From the NCBI GenBank assembly GCA_037176845.1, contig JAYKXP010000026.1, positions 124,001-188,000 of the forward strand: DNA of 64,000 bases, written 5' to 3'. The notes under the pieces are model-generated. The model saw only the letters and a list, made by a program, of their open reading frames with translations, made no database searches and had not been told where the DNA came from. Both the position numbers and the translations under genes were made by a program. Below, one piece after another: positions 1 through 13,200 of the stretch. This stretch comes from Paramarasmius palmivorus (taxonomy: Eukaryota > Basidiomycota > Agaricomycetes > Agaricales > Marasmiaceae). The first letter of the stretch is position 1. Each line of letters opens with the position of its first letter.

Positions 1-1243
1 CTTCAACCAGATGGAAACATAGGAGTGATCAAAAGGTCAGTGCTTCTGCTATTGCGCAACTTGATCGCTTCATATTGACATCTGGCGTCATAGTATTATG
101 GCGGAAATCACGGATTCCACAAACATATCTCAGGTAATGTCGACATCTTCGATGTTTGTCTGCGTTCTTATTCGGATTTCTACAGGCCTATGCCTACATG
201 CCAATTTCATGGTCAACCGGAGCAGTTCTGGGTCCGATTATTGGTGGCGCATTGTCGCGACCTGCTGATCAGTATCCTGCACTGTTTGGGAACTCTGAAT
301 TTCTGAAGAAGTATCCGTATTTCCTTCCTTGTGCGGTGCCAGCTACCTTTACAGCTCTTGCCTGGCTTGTGACGTTTCTCTTCCTGAAGGAGACAGTGCA
401 ATCCCCGCTTTCGATAAGGCGCTTGCTCAATTTCCGCAGGAGCAAGGCCAACCTCACACTCCAAAATGTCGTTGCATCACAAGAACCCAATGCTGCTTCT
501 CCCCCTAATGACGCTACGAAAGTGATTCCTGACGAAGAAAAGCCTGTCCCCCTTTCTAAATTGTTTGTTCCACGAGTGCTAATCGCCGCTGGCAACTATG
601 CATGCCTCTCGCTTGTGGACATCTCCGTTCGTGCTATCCAACCACTATTCTTCTCCACACCCCTCGAACATGGCGGCCTTGGATTACCACCTTCCACAAT
701 TGGAAATATTTTATCCGTCTTTGGTTTCCTCAATGGATTCATGCAGATATTCTTCTTTGCGAGGATTCATGATACGTTGGGCTCCAAAGTCACGTTTACC
801 ACTGGTATTGCCTCCGCGATACCGGTATTCCTCACATTCCCCATAATCCGTTACCTCGTACTAGCGAACCAGGCAGTGACTCCTCTCGTTTGGGTCGTTG
901 TAGGGTTCCAGATAGTAATCTCGATCATGTTGAGCTTCTCTTATGGTACGTTCAAGCCACGCCCCCAACATTTGCAACAACTCTAACGATCTGTATAGGT
1001 GCGATATTCATTTATATCCAAGCCGCCTCCCCCAACCGTGCATCCCTGGGTGCTACGAACGGCCTCAGTCAGATGTCGGTAAGCATATGCCGAGCAATTG
1101 GCCCCGCTGCGGCCAATTCGCTCTTTTCCTTGTCGATGAAGAAAAATTACCTCGGAGGTTATATGGTTTACTATGTATTGCTGACGATTGCCGCATTGGC
1201 GTTGGTAGCGGCATCGATGTTACCCAAGAAAGTTTTCATATAG
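1..1243 (+). CDS. MFS transporter, 3' part (gene starts before the window)
   Basis: This is the distal part of a plasma-membrane or vacuolar major facilitator superfamily transporter of the fungal DHA1/YCR023C-like type. The substrate cannot be told from the sequence. Exons read 1-35, 94-133, 186-945 and 999-1243. The second and third join gives AEITDSTNISQAYAYMP, typical of the segment before TM5 in this family, followed by a glycine-rich helix (WSTGAVLGPIIGGALS). A polar loop of about 80 residues separates the two halves. At least six further hydrophobic helices follow, and the stop is TAG at 1241-1243. The 5' end lies outside the window, so the N-terminal helices and motif A are not visible. 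The frame is open with no lesion. The family is sure, the transported compound unknown. Confidence 0.85.
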
Positions 1244-1455
1244 CGGCGGACTAGTACTAGTAGGGTCCTACTACGTGTCAACTAGATATAAAATAGAGAG
1301 CACAGAAAAACATTGAAAACTGCATCTCTATAGTGCCCGAGTCATCGTTCGCTCTTACCTCGGTGACGGCCAGGTGACGGCTGGTGGCCGGTGGAGGTCA
1401 GGTCCATTGCCAAATAAGGAAGGTCTCTCACACGTGCTGACATGGCATTGTGCTG

Positions 1456-1462
1456 TATAAAG
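1456..1462 (+). promoter_or_regulatory. TATA-like box of SPT2
   Basis: TATAAAG lies about 50 bp upstream of the SPT2 ATG at 1512. A GC-rich stretch with two GGTGACGGC copies precedes it (about 1360-1405). The call rests on motif and distance only. Confidence 0.4.
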
Positions 1463-1511
1463 AGTCATTGTCTCCCTCTCACTCCCTTGTCGCCCACCTA
1501 CCCCAGTCACT

Positions 1512-2994
1512 ATGGCTACGTCTACTGCTGGATATTCCGCACACTCTTTTGCTGCATTAATAGCTCAAAGTCAGCAACAAACTGAGCAGCAACAGGCTCT
1601 ACTCAAGAAACAGCGAGAGGAGAAGGAGAAGAGAGAGGAGGAGAGAAAGCGAAAGCAGCAAGAGAGAGAAGAGGCCGAACGGAAGCGAGAGATAGAGCTT
1701 CGAAAGAAGCGGCTAGAAGAGGAAGAGCGAGAGAGGCAGAGGCAGCGCAAGAAGGAAGAGGAAGAGAGGGCCTTGGAGGCAAAACGTCAGAAGAAGGCAG
1801 AAGAACAGAAGAACAAGCTGCTATACGGAAAGCCTAGCACCAGCAGGGCTAGCGGATCAAGAGCAAGTTCAACACCAGCTCGACGTCGCCCGACGGATGA
1901 CGATGAGATGGAGGTAGATCCGTCCAAGGTGCTCACACGAGAGGAGAAGAGAGAGAAGAAACTCCAAGCCCAACTAGCTAGGGAGTTTAATGCTGGCAGG
2001 AGGATTCACAACGGTGTCTATCATAAACCTGGCAGACGTCTTCCAGGTGGTGCAGTGGATATGGCTACCCCCAGTGTTCCGGCATCGGGTTCGACTGGAA
2101 AAAGTTTTAAGGCGCAGCTCATTTCAATGCCCATTACCCTGACAAAACTCAACACCGTCAAGAGGGATACTCGTACAATCGACGAAATTCTACGAGAGAG
2201 AGCTGCAGCGAAGGCTAAAGCTCTTGATGGGGATGAGGCTCGGGAATTTACCGATTGGTTTGGCTCTTCGAAAAAGGGCCCTTCCAAGTCGGAGCCTGTC
2301 TCTGGTGCCAACACTCCGACTTACAAGTCGACATCCTCACCTGGTGTGTATTTTCTAATCAGTATGCTTCTTGGTGGTGACCTTCTTTGGCAGCAGCTGC
2401 GAGCAGTCGCAACAGCGCATCCAGCTCCACCGCCAGGCGGCTTACGCCCCCTACAACGAAGAATTCTTCCTCCTCTTCAAAGCCACCTGTCAAATCGGCC
2501 CTTTCTAAACCCATTCCCAGGGTCACTGCCTCCGATAGAGTGCCCTCTTCCAAACCTAGCGCCAGTAAATCTTCGTCCAGCCAGCGCCCACTTGGCCGCA
2601 CGGCGGACTCTTCGAAGAAGCGTCAACGGTCTTCCAGCCGTTCCGAGTCGCCATATCCTAGCAGGAAGCGTGCTAGATCAGAAGAATTGGATGACGACGA
2701 CGACGACCTCGATCCCTCGAAAGTCAGCCAAATGATTTGGGGGATCATGGGCAAGCGAAAGAGCGATTACACTAGTCGCGATATCTTTAGTGACGACGAC
2801 GAATCCGACATGGAAGCTGGTGCAAGCGATCTGGAAAGGGAGGAGAAGAGAAGGTACGTGGCGACTGGGAAATTAAGCATGAAGACGCTGAACTTGTTTT
2901 TAGCTCTCGTATCGCCAAGAAGGAAGATGAGTTGGCCCTCGAGGAGGAAAAGCGTCGGGAAGATGAAAAGAAACGGCGCAAGCGTGGGTATTAA
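1512..2994 (+). CDS. SPT2: SPT2 chromatin protein (histone H3-H4 chaperone family)
   Basis: SPT2 proteins bind H3-H4 and act with transcribing polymerase II in the nucleus. Exons 1512-2343, 2394-2853 and 2904-2994 give 460 residues. Residues 25-105 are an unbroken charged helix rich in K/E/R, a likely coiled coil. The middle is Ser/Pro/Lys-rich and probably disordered. The C-terminus is the conserved SPT2 domain: an acidic patch DDDDDDL, then DPSKVSQMIWGIMGK, then the SDDDESDMEAG acidic motif and a closing basic helix ending KKRRKRGY. That acidic-then-basic C-terminus is the diagnostic H3-H4 binding region. The start follows a TATA-like box and is the first ATG in frame. A shift in the acceptor at 2393 by three bases would change one residue only. 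Confidence 0.9.
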
Positions 2995-3537
2995 GCCCAT
3001 CAGACTTTTATTCTCCTCTTGGTTTGGACGTCTCACAATTCGCTTTGTCTGCACCTTTATTATGCTGAAGAACTTTGTCTGTGGTAGAATGGCGCACCAT
3101 GGATTTTCGACCTATAAACATGTTACACTATATCCTACATTGTTCTACAACGACATCACCGTCATGGGGATGCCATATTCTGTATTATAGACATACGCAC
3201 CAGCTTTGCTCACTGTCCTCGCATTGTCTCAACTTGTACTATCTAAATAATCTTATTCACTTCATACCAACTTCATATGTAGGTACTTCAACTGGGACTT
3301 CTCACTTGCAATATAAACACCTGTCTGTACATATACCTACACTGTAAATGTCAGACCCTTTTGTATATCTCAATAAGTAGCTCGTTCGGACCTTGAGAGG
3401 TTACTGATGGGACTGTCGCGGCGAATGAACCTTTCTCCTTGTACCCTCATAGTGTCTTCGCCCCAAACCATCATTTTTCGCCGGTTTCTCTCTCAAACAA
3501 AGTTGGATATCCAACACTATCTACCGGTTTCTTGGCT
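2995..3537 (+). other. Intergenic stretch between SPT2 and RTC1
   Basis: About 540 bp with no convincing gene. It holds the SPT2 3' end (AT-rich, with pyrimidine runs near 3100-3350) and the presumed RTC1 promoter. Short open frames here have no recognisable family. Confidence 0.6.
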
Positions 3538-6500
3538 ATGAGCGGTAATACGACCCCTCTCCTTAGCATCAAGACTTCAACTGTCGACGTTCCTTCGGAT
3601 TCTCGTACGCATGGATATCAGGGTCCAACACGCAATATTCGACTGCCTAGGGCATGCTCGAACGGCGGAGGGACGATATCAAAAGCCTCAGATGGACAAC
3701 GTTGTGCAATAGTGGGGAAAGAATGTACGTTCCAGATCAACAAAGACTGCCACTTATAACTGAGGCATCCATAGCTCTGAGAATTCTTCGGATATCAGAT
3801 ACTACTCAAGACGCTGGCGCGGAAGGTTATCATAAATCTGCAGAGGGAAGAGGCGGCCACAGAATAGAAGCAACCAAGAACTTTTGGGAAGGAAGTGGTC
3901 TGAAAACAGATAGTGCATTCACGGATGTAGCTTGGTGTCACGGCTGTGGGTCCTCTTTATATACCAACTTTTTGAGGTTCAGAGCAACTTGACAGCGTAT
4001 AGCAACAAGATCTTGACTAGTGGAAGGAATGGAGAGCTCATTATGTGGGATTTGAACAAGACAGGCTCTACCAAGTATGGTGCGATAGTCGTCCTCACTG
4101 ACACTTCGTACATCTAACCGAGCGTTACAGAAAGAAGAGCGAAAGATCATTCTCGGTCCATTCATTCCGTCTGCGTTTCGCCTCTAGTACCGCACTACTG
4201 CCTTACAGGCTCAGCGGACGGGGATTTACGCGTTTGGGTGAGCTATGATACCTTTCATGGGTAGAGTGCTCACTGAATCTGCGTTATCTAGGATCTTCGT
4301 GACCTCCAAAGATCTATTATTCGGATACACCACCCGACAGGTGTGAGAGGGGTGGTCTTTTCCCCGGTCGTATTTCAGCCTCTTCAAGCCGCCGTCGGTC
4401 TTGACAGTGGAAACCTATTTCGGTGCGTGGTGTCTAATGTGTATCTATCAGCATGCTCATTTATATTTAGATGGGATTTGAAGGTCGGCCAGCGCGGAAG
4501 GCTCGATAGAATTCCACTAGCTCACACGGCACCTGTCACCTCTCTCGACTGGTGTAGTACATCCCCCGACTCCGATCCAGGGAGTGGCCATGGGTGGCTC
4601 GTCAGTGGCAGTTTGGATCGCTGCGTTAAAGTCTGGGACTTGACATCCGGACATATTTCGCATAAACCAACATACACTCTGCATCCATCGTTCCCTGTGC
4701 GTCGTGTACTCTGGCGTCCTTCATATGGATGCGAGATCGCAATCGTGTCCAATGCCGATTTTGTGACCACCAACAATCCTGATTTGAATACACCTGTGCC
4801 CAGTGTTCCGGGGCTTCCTTCTAGTCTACAGGCCCCGGTTGTGGCTGGGATGACAGGTTCGCGCCGTAGCCCGCATCTCGGCTTGGGGTTAGATCTTTTT
4901 GGAGGAGAAAAGGATCTCGGCGATAGCTACACTCGAGCCAGGTCCTTCTCGGGTCCCTCTGGTACTCAGACCACGACCAACGTCACATCGACGATCTCTG
5001 TGGGTAGCAGTGCATCCGGTACCGGCGATGCAGCAGAAATATGGGATGTTCGTCGAGGATGGATAGCCAAGTGGAGCATTACAGGAAGCGCAGCTGATGG
5101 CGGCTTGACTGATCTAGTCTTTGGTGCTGATTCACATGCTGTTTGGGGGCAACATTCCTCTGGGACGTTTTCTCAGATTGACCTCCGAGACGCAACCAAA
5201 CCAATAGACACCATTGAAAGGGTAGCTGTTGGTTGGGAGGCTAGTGGAAGTTTGGCATTTGTGGCAGATAAGAAAGAAGAATGGGAGGTTCCTTATGATG
5301 ATATGTAAGTTCAGAGGTTCTCTTTAGGTACCCTTTTCTAAGACTGAGACTTTCCAGACGGCCTCACGATCGAAGCATGTTCGAAGGACCTAGCAGCAAG
5401 AACAAATCGCTTGGAGACCCTTCCTTCGTACCCATGTCTCAGAACCTAGGCTCCTTCCAAAGTGCAGAATCATCGGTCAATACTGCCATCTTCGCGGAGC
5501 TGGCTAGGGAGTACATTCTCGAAGGGGACGATCGAAGAGAAATATGTACTCTCAATGCTCAGGTAGGCCCAATCACTGGCAACTTCTGGACTTCAATTGA
5601 CCTGTTCGTCATTCAAAGGCGGCGTTCGATGCAGGTCATCATCGTGCAGCGCAAGTTTGGCTGCTAGTTAGTGCCACCCTGACTGACTTGATCCCCAACC
5701 CAACTCCTCCCCAGTCCCGTCCCCTAAGTCCTCTGGACGACACCGTACCTCAAACTGTCTCCGTCGCAGTGCCAAATAATCTTAGCAAAGAAAGGGGTGA
5801 CCAAAACAGTCCTAACAGAATATCAGATCATAGCTCCGAACGACTCGTTTCGCCCCACTCTTATCAACAACGTAGCGTCTCTGGTGGCAGAAAGAACTTG
5901 CTAACCCCAGCCTCGTCCGCCAATTCTTCTCCGCACCAAGCATTGAATACACTTCCTCCGACGCCGCTTTCCTCGTCCCTACGCTTTCCACACTTGGGTG
6001 GAAGGAGAAACTCCATTGATCCGACGACAGTGGTCAGGCCCGCCTCTTTGGTGAAACGTCCCTCTGTGTACCGGCGCCCATCAAATTCTACTCATAGTGC
6101 GAGCCCTAGCACTTCTAGCTTGAGGCACGTCGGAGAAGGCGCTCTAGACGATTCTGATTCGTCTTCATCTGATGAAAACAGCCGCGAAACTGGGGGCAAC
6201 GAGAATGGGGAAGATGGTTTTCAGGAAGAGGAGGAACCTACTGCCTTAAAGCCCCTCATTTCGCCAGCGCTGGGTCCTCTAAGGGTATCCCATCCGAGCC
6301 CCTTATCTAGAGTCGTCGTCGGTCAGCAACGTTGGACTGAGGATGAAGACGAGATCGATGATAAAGATGTTGGAGAGGACGAATCGCCTTCACCCCGTTC
6401 AACGGATAGTGAGATGGAGCATGCCCAAAAGGGGGCTTCGAAAGTTACCACTGGACCTTCATTGAGGAGGAAAAGAACGCGTTCTGTTCGTCGCCCGTCG

Positions 6501-7891
6501 ACTCGAAGAAGAAACTCGTCTTCAACAACAGCTGCCTCCGCCTTTAAGCTGAAGACTAGGAGCCGCAGTTCTACACTTGCATCAGTGCAAACTATAGCTT
6601 CTAGAAAATCTTCTGCGAAGTCTCTCCTGCGACACGAATCCTTTGTCAGTATCAGGACTGTGACTGCGTCGGGTGACATCTCCTTAAGGGAGTTGGATGA
6701 TCAATCTTCTACCCGTAATGTCAGGGCGGAGGATACTATCAAGGATTTGAGGCCGACAATTCATCACAACAGAGACAAATCTTTGGCCATCTCAGAGTTA
6801 GTTCTTGATAGCCACGCTGTACAGAAGAACAGTGTAACTAAGAACATCTCGCTCACAAAGAGGGATCCAGTGTCGATTGCAGCTGAAGAGCAACAATATC
6901 GCGAGATGGCTTGGAAATCACTACGAGAGGCACTCGAAGAATTCGCGGACGATGTAAGCTAAACCATTCATATCTAGATTGCGATAGGTGAACTTATTTG
7001 TTATTGCAGGGTGACGTGCAGATGTGTGCAATGCTGGCGATTGTCACTCCCACTGAATTGCAAATCAAAGAACAACGTAGGCTGGCATTCATCGACAGCT
7101 ACATCGGTCCGTTATTCAACCATTCCGTTTCTCTCGGTCACTAACCTCAAATGATTCAAGACCGTTTGGCCCGGCTTAAGATGTATGTCTGTGCTGCATA
7201 TGTCAGAAAGTACTCGCGAGTCGACAAAATTCGCGAGATGACATTAGTACGTCGATCACCTTAGAATAGTTCACCCTCTCACCGATCAATGTTGCAGTTG
7301 GAGACAGTGATCTACACAGCTTGTGGCCGCTGTAGGAAACCCTTTGTCGTATCTCCCAGTCAAGTTGGGAAGACAAGGCATAATTTTTGCCCGCGATGTC
7401 GAAGAACAACGGTGATCTGCAGCATCTGGTGAGCGCTCTCAATATTGTTGGTCGACTCATGATAATTCATACTGCTTATCAGCCGACTTCCTGTTAATGG
7501 CATCCACTTTCAGTGTTCGATTTGTGCGCATGGAGGCCATCAGTCGTGCTACGACCGCTATTACACGAGTCGCACTATGATCGAACTCCCAAACTCTAAT
7601 TCACATTCACAAACCCATGATGCTACTATCTCGGACAACGATGCACACACATCGCTTCGTTCAAGTATTACCTCATCTCGAGCGAGTGCTGACTTCAGCA
7701 GTATGGACGAGGACGGTGTTTCAACGATTAGCACGGTAGACGCGTCTAGTGACGGGGGTGGCGTACTAGGGCTCTCCGGCATTCAAGAGAGATTGACCCA
7801 CCGTTTGATGGGTCAACCCTGTGCTTCAGGTTGCGGCCACATCTGTTGGTTAACCAAAGTAACGGGACTTATAGTGCAGGAAGTTGTGTAA
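3538..7891 (+). CDS. RTC1: RTC1/Sea2 (WDR24), SEACAT/GATOR2 subunit
   Basis: Sea2/WDR24 is a WD40-RING subunit of the vacuole-associated SEACAT (GATOR2) complex that activates TORC1 in response to amino acids. Twelve exons (3538-3724, 3775-3945, 3996-4079, 4131-4237, 4292-4422, 4471-5304, 5358-5562, 5619-6953, 7010-7106, 7161-7246, 7298-7428, 7483-7891) give 1258 residues. WD40 repeats occupy about residues 60-480, with LTSGRNGELIMWDL, LTGSADGDLRVWDL and LVSGSLDRCVKVWDL. A helical segment with the NAQAAFDAGHHRAAQVW pattern follows. A Ser-rich, probably disordered insert then fills most of exon 8. The C-terminus carries the zinc module CGRC, CPRC, CSIC, CAHGGH and finally CASGCGHIC, which matches WDR24 rather than WDR59. 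The protein is longer than human WDR24 because of the insert. The 3946 donor was chosen because it keeps the first WD repeat the right length. Confidence 0.9.
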
Positions 7892-7993
7892 TGATTATGT
7901 ATGATACGAAGAATACGCCAGAGCAGAAAGCTAATGTAATTGTCCATACTCCCGAGCTTGCAAGACCCACAATTATATGAGGAACTTCAAACT

Positions 7994-10208
7994 TTAGGAA
8001 CTCCGTTCTTTGAGAACGCTCTGAACGATACGCTCCTGCTGTGCCAACCATAACCCGAAAGCCGGAGTTTTGAGCCATCTGGTATTATGTCAGAGACTGG
8101 GTCGTGAATCTTGAGCGGCTGACGTACCTTTCGTAGAATTCTGTTCGTTTACTTGTAGATCTGAAGGGTAGCGGTGTGCCATGGGCTTTCAATGACACAA
8201 AGAAATTGGCGCTGTTGAATGGTTTTAGTCGAAGGCTGGTATCCGATGCAACTTCTGTGGGGGTGGGTATAAGGGTATTTAGATATCGCGTAAGTGGTAA
8301 GAGTAATTCGTTGGTTCGGGAACAAAAATGGCGACGAAGAATCAGGGAGCAGTCCAGTTCTTTATAAGAAACGGTCAACATATACGTATAACAATGCATA
8401 CACCCATTCACTCACTCTGCTGCTCTGACCCCCGACATGCGCCCTCGAGCTGTTTCAACAGCGCTCGATCCTTGGATATGTATCTCTTATGAACTGAAGT
8501 CTTCCATCCGGGCTCTGGACCGGCAGCTGCGAGTTTGTGCGAACTTTTTCCGGACATACCAGCCGAATGCCTACAGGAATCCTGTTAATCAAATGTCATC
8601 CAGAGTCACGATGACTCACTGAAGCTTCCGTCCGAGGCTGAGAATATGTGGCCAATGCGAGCAAGATCGGTGAAAGAAAGGGTTTGTCACGCCGAGCAAG
8701 GTACCGGACTTGGGAGGAAGTTTATTGACCAGCAATGAGTGATCTTGGTCATGAATCGTGAAATAAGGTCGGATATCGCCTGCAAGGGGTATCTTGCACG
8801 GAATCAGCAATAGGAAGGAGGTGGAATGGTTAAAGAGACTAACAGGACGTAGAAGATCTCGGAACCACCACACTGCCTGACTAGTCTCAACCGGTGATGT
8901 TCCAAAAATGAGGATAGGCTCTCCGAGGACCACACATTCCCATATGGACCAAAGATGCGGCAGACATGCTTCGAACAAAAGAAGGGGCGGAGGCGTGAAT
9001 GGTGGTGCTGACGCGAGGATCTACTGGGATTTCAGAGTTTGGCGACTTCAGACCAATGGAGTACTTACATGAAGCTTGGGATCGTACTTCTCCTTGAATG
9101 ATGATGTGTCGGTGAGCTGCTGGCTGTCGATGGTCCGCGGAAGTTCTAGGTGAAGAACTGAGCCGAGAAATCCTAATTCAAGGGTCATCCCTGGTGAAGG
9201 ATCAGGCCTGTTCCGCAAGTCTTAATCATTGCATTGGTAACTTGAGGCAAAAACAAACCAAGTTGCTATATTGTGGCACGCAGATTCCAGCATAGGAATA
9301 CCGTGTGCTTCGAATAATGGTCCAAAAACGGAGGTTATGGAAGTGAAGAGGGCGGGGTATGGGTGGTGTGTCAATATCACGACGGACCGCTAACTCTCAA
9401 TAAATATTGGATAGGAACCAAGACGTGTATCCTTGCGTACCTGTTCATAACCTCGTTTTGATTGAGGGCTCCTTCGTTGTGTGAAGTGTGCATATCCATA
9501 AAGGAAGCCATCGTTGGTGATAGGACATCGTTCATCGTCAGGGAGCTCTCGTACGCGGAATGAGTGATTCTGTGAGCCTTGGTCGAACTGAAGGGAGTCT
9601 GGAAATGAAGAGAAAGCTCTGGTAGGGACGGTTTAGTCAGGTAACCTGATAGCCTGTGCAAATCCTCACATGTTAGCTGCCTCTTGTGGGGAGAAATGTA
9701 TTGGTGGAAATACGGCATCGAGTACTGGACCGTCGTCCAAATCAAACTGAACTGATGAACAGAGTCAGAGGTTATATCACAGTTACATCGTTGCTAGCGA
9801 CGTACCGATAGCTATCCCCAGTATCCACCGCCGTATACTAGCTAAAACTTCTGTATCCAGCTGCAAAGCCTCGATATCTGACCGGGTCCTCCTTGGCCTG
9901 TTGCTTTCTGAGGGCGATATGCGAGGCAGAGTCCTCGATCTCGACAGGGCGCGGGGACGAGGGACTCTTCTCCCCGCTGTTAGCGTTAAATCTGGAGAAG
10001 ACGGAGAGCCCAAATTCGACTTTCTTGGTGAGGTAACCTTTCCGTCGAGTCCAGTTATTAATGGTAGTGGTGGTCGTTTTTTGCCAGTTGTCTTTGGAGC
10101 TGTGACGGCTGTCCCTGCCAGAGAGGGTAATGCGGAACGGAGGTCTGTAACGTCGATGTCGTCCGAGGCATCCCAGATATCGTCAAGCTTCAGGTCAGAC
10201 TTGGGCAT
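7994..10208 (-). CDS. DENND6-like DENN-domain protein (Rab GEF family)
   Basis: DENND6 proteins carry a tripartite DENN module and act as exchange factors for Rab GTPases in endosomal traffic. Ten exons (9806-10208, 9670-9751, 9441-9618, 9259-9389, 9069-9207, 8840-9020, 8620-8779, 8416-8570, 8128-8359, 7994-8078, read on the minus strand) give 581 residues. About 130 disordered N-terminal residues precede the uDENN start FDLDDGPVLDAVFPP, then AFSSFPDSLQF. The central block reads LWSIWECVVLGEPILIFG, then RPYFTIHD, then LLGVTNPFFHRSCSHWPHI, which lines up with human DENND6A from memory. The dDENN part includes LRRHF and ends WLAQQERIVQSVLKERSS. The 8839 donor (GTCTCT) is weak but keeps the frame. 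The gene converges on RTC1 with 102 bp between stop codons. Its 5' flank was copied in the esterase duplication. Confidence 0.85.
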
Positions 10209-10221
10209 CTTGGCCTGGAAG

Positions 10222-13200
10222 GTTGTGGTTGGATTCGAAGTGCCAAACTTCCTTGATCATGGTTAGCAACGCTTAATGTACGGTGGACACGCGGTCGACG
10301 TTGAGGAGACTGATGTAACTGACCCCAAATCGACTCCCAATACCGTAATTTGGGAAATTAGTAGTACGATAAAAATTCGAGTACATGTTTTGTTTCATCG
10401 GTGCTTAGGATTTATTACAGTCGTACTTAGAAATTGAAAGGTGCATCCCAGTGGCCCTACATATCTCCGCTCTCACTTCTCAAACTCATCGAGAACTTTT
10501 GCGGTGTTTAAGAACTCGACCATGTCAACATCCCAAGCTTTGTGAACCGGTGAGAAGACATCAGGACGTACCAGAGGGCAAACTTACTATCAGGAATAAC
10601 AGTTATATTATCTCTCTGCAATTGAACCACAAGGGGATTGTCGTTAGAGTATTCAGGGAAACCATCTAATATGAACATGAGTGTATCACTATGCTTCGAG
10701 AATGAAAGCGACCAACCTCCAGGATTGAGATCATTGACAAAGTTGACCCAAGCGTCAATCATCTGTTCTGAAAAGGTGGCCTCGACTGCCTCAAGTGCTG
10801 GTCCAAGGAGGAATGAAAGATCGGAGGCATGAAAGACTGCAATGTAGATTCCTTGATGAACGATCTCGCTGCGAAGGTAGGCAGATAGGCATACCACCAA
10901 GGGCAGGGTCATTCCCAGGAATGAACTCTGCGAACCTATAGGCAAACATGGGTTGCAAAGGGGATCCCTTCTGGAAGAACAGTCTTCGAGGCGCAAGGAA
11001 CATCTCATCTCCGTACCACGCCTCTGCACGATCGAACAAAGAATCTCCGGTGTTGAAAGGAGCACCGAGGGAAGGATCATTCGCTGGCCACATAGCAATT
11101 ATCCTGTCCACTACATCATCAGTAATGGTACTATTGTTGATGAACAAGTCACGGATGAAGGTTGCAAATGCATCATTCTCCCGAGCACCACTAAGACCTC
11201 GGTTACGAAGGGTTGTGCTGAAAGTAGTTCCTTCGTTCACCTGGCCATTCCTCAGTCAGATTTCGCGTTGCCGATCAGAACCACTAACCGTTGTGCCAGC
11301 AAAGTAGGGTAAATGAAGGAAGTCCCCACGCTCGATTCTGGCTGAAGCTCGCTCCGGAACCATGCTACCTGCCGCCACACATGGCTGCCACAACTGCATA
11401 TTCAGGGTGCTGTCGATCATCTGATTGCTGATATTGAGAAGTGTCTGTGAGAAAGTTGAGACGAAACGATGTGGTCGATGTTATCCTCAGCTCACATTGA
11501 AGGGGACTTTTCGAAGGCAACTCAGAACATCAGGGTCTGTCGAGCACCCCACATTATTCACCAGTCGCGCGAACGGCAAGCCGGGAATGTCGAACTCGCG
11601 TGCCTCTGGCGAATTCTTACTGTTTTTCAGTAGTATTAGTACTTGCCACTTAACGGTAGGGTATAGGGCTCACAATGGGCCGACGGCAGACTCTCCAATA
11701 CCCGCTCGGAAAAGTTTTTCGGGAGTTGGGAAGACAAAATGAGCCTGAACGCTCCCCGCACCGGCAGACTGCGGGAAGGCGTCAGCAAATCGAGAATAGA
11801 ACATGTTCATCATACTCACTTGACCCCATATCGTCACCTAGAAAAGACGTGTGAGTGATAGGATAAACACTGGGTGCCGCGGTCTTACTTTATCTGGATC
11901 ACCGCCAAACGCTCGGACGTTTGCATTGACGAATCGCAAAGCCTCGCGTTGATCAAGAAGTCCAGCATTCAAATCTTTTGGATCCATCAAGGCGCTGGCA
12001 AGCTACACGATCTCACGAGTATTAGCAAGGTTGGGTCCAGCTGAAACAAGTATTGAGTATTACTCACAAAGCCAAATGTATTGAGTCGGTAGTTCCTGCA
12101 AACAAGATATCATTGGTCCGTTGCATTGAAATGAATTCTAGAGACATACGTCGACACCATTACGATTGGCTTTCCGTTATCAACGCTACGCCGTATCATG
12201 CCTAAAGTGTATGTGAGCACTGGATAATGATACGTCACATAGTTCATGTAGATAACATACGCGTTGGTTCATCCTCAGGCTCAGAAGCGGCACTGTACGT
12301 ATGTGCATGTGGTAAATTTCTATGTTGAAGGCAATCTGACTTACCCGGTGGTATATTGCCCTCCCTGAAAAGCTGTGAGCAAGATACAATTGATGACATC
12401 GGTGGAACTTACGTGTATCCAGACTACAACTGGGAGACCTGCATCCGCAGTCGTGTTTTGGGGGCGAAAAACCTACAGATCACGAGATGCATTATTCATG
12501 GAGCGTCGAAATAGGCTGAGACTGACGTTGAGATAAAGGCAATCTTCAGAGATGGGAGCACCAATGTCAGAGGGTGGTTGAGGACAAGCATTTCCAAATT
12601 TTGTTGCGTCCTTCAGTGCGTCACTAGCATCTGTGACTGGTACGGGTGCCTTGAACCGACGCTCCCCAACGGGAGGTAGCGCAAAAGGTATCCCAAGCCA
12701 TCTTTCGATGCCGGCCGTGGTCGATGCGCCGCGGAACGTTCCAGTTTTCAGCTTGACATCAAGGTTTGCACCGGATACTGCAGCCAAGAGAGAAGAGGAG
12801 AGAACAAGTAATGAGTACAAGCGCATTGTTTCGAAGGATACAATGGAAAGAACGTCTTGGATTTAAGGACACTGGAATAGACATGAGAACTATCCAGCTG
12901 ACTAGAGAAGCTGATAATGGGAAAAAAGGGCTTGAATTAAAGCGACTCCAAACATTTTCACCAAACCATCTACCAATCTCAGCTGAGAAGCTGATGTAAA
13001 GTGCCGATCTGAAGTACACGGCTGCATTGGAATCTTCATCCAAGTCACAAGCAAATGGCATTCATGAGTGAGCTTGTGTGCATGAATAAGCATAAGAAGG
13101 CGAGCACTGGCAAGAGTGCATCAGCAACTGATGTCAACGATACCTATTTCTCACTCACCTCAGCCAGACTTTCATCGTATGCATAGCCAGCAACAAATCC

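Noticed and set aside
1260..1285. Small inverted repeat AGTAGG-GT-CCTACT after the MFS stop codon, possible terminator hairpin
   Set aside because: Only 6-bp arms. Polymerase II genes in fungi do not use such hairpins for termination, and short palindromes are expected by chance.
10541..10550. One-base deletion in esterase copy 1 relative to copy 2 (GTGAACCGG against GTGAAACCGG), seemingly a frameshift
   Set aside because: The position lies inside the last intron (donor GTAAGTTTG, acceptor CACAAAG). After splicing both copies end TWD..DMxEFLNT...DEFEK in frame.
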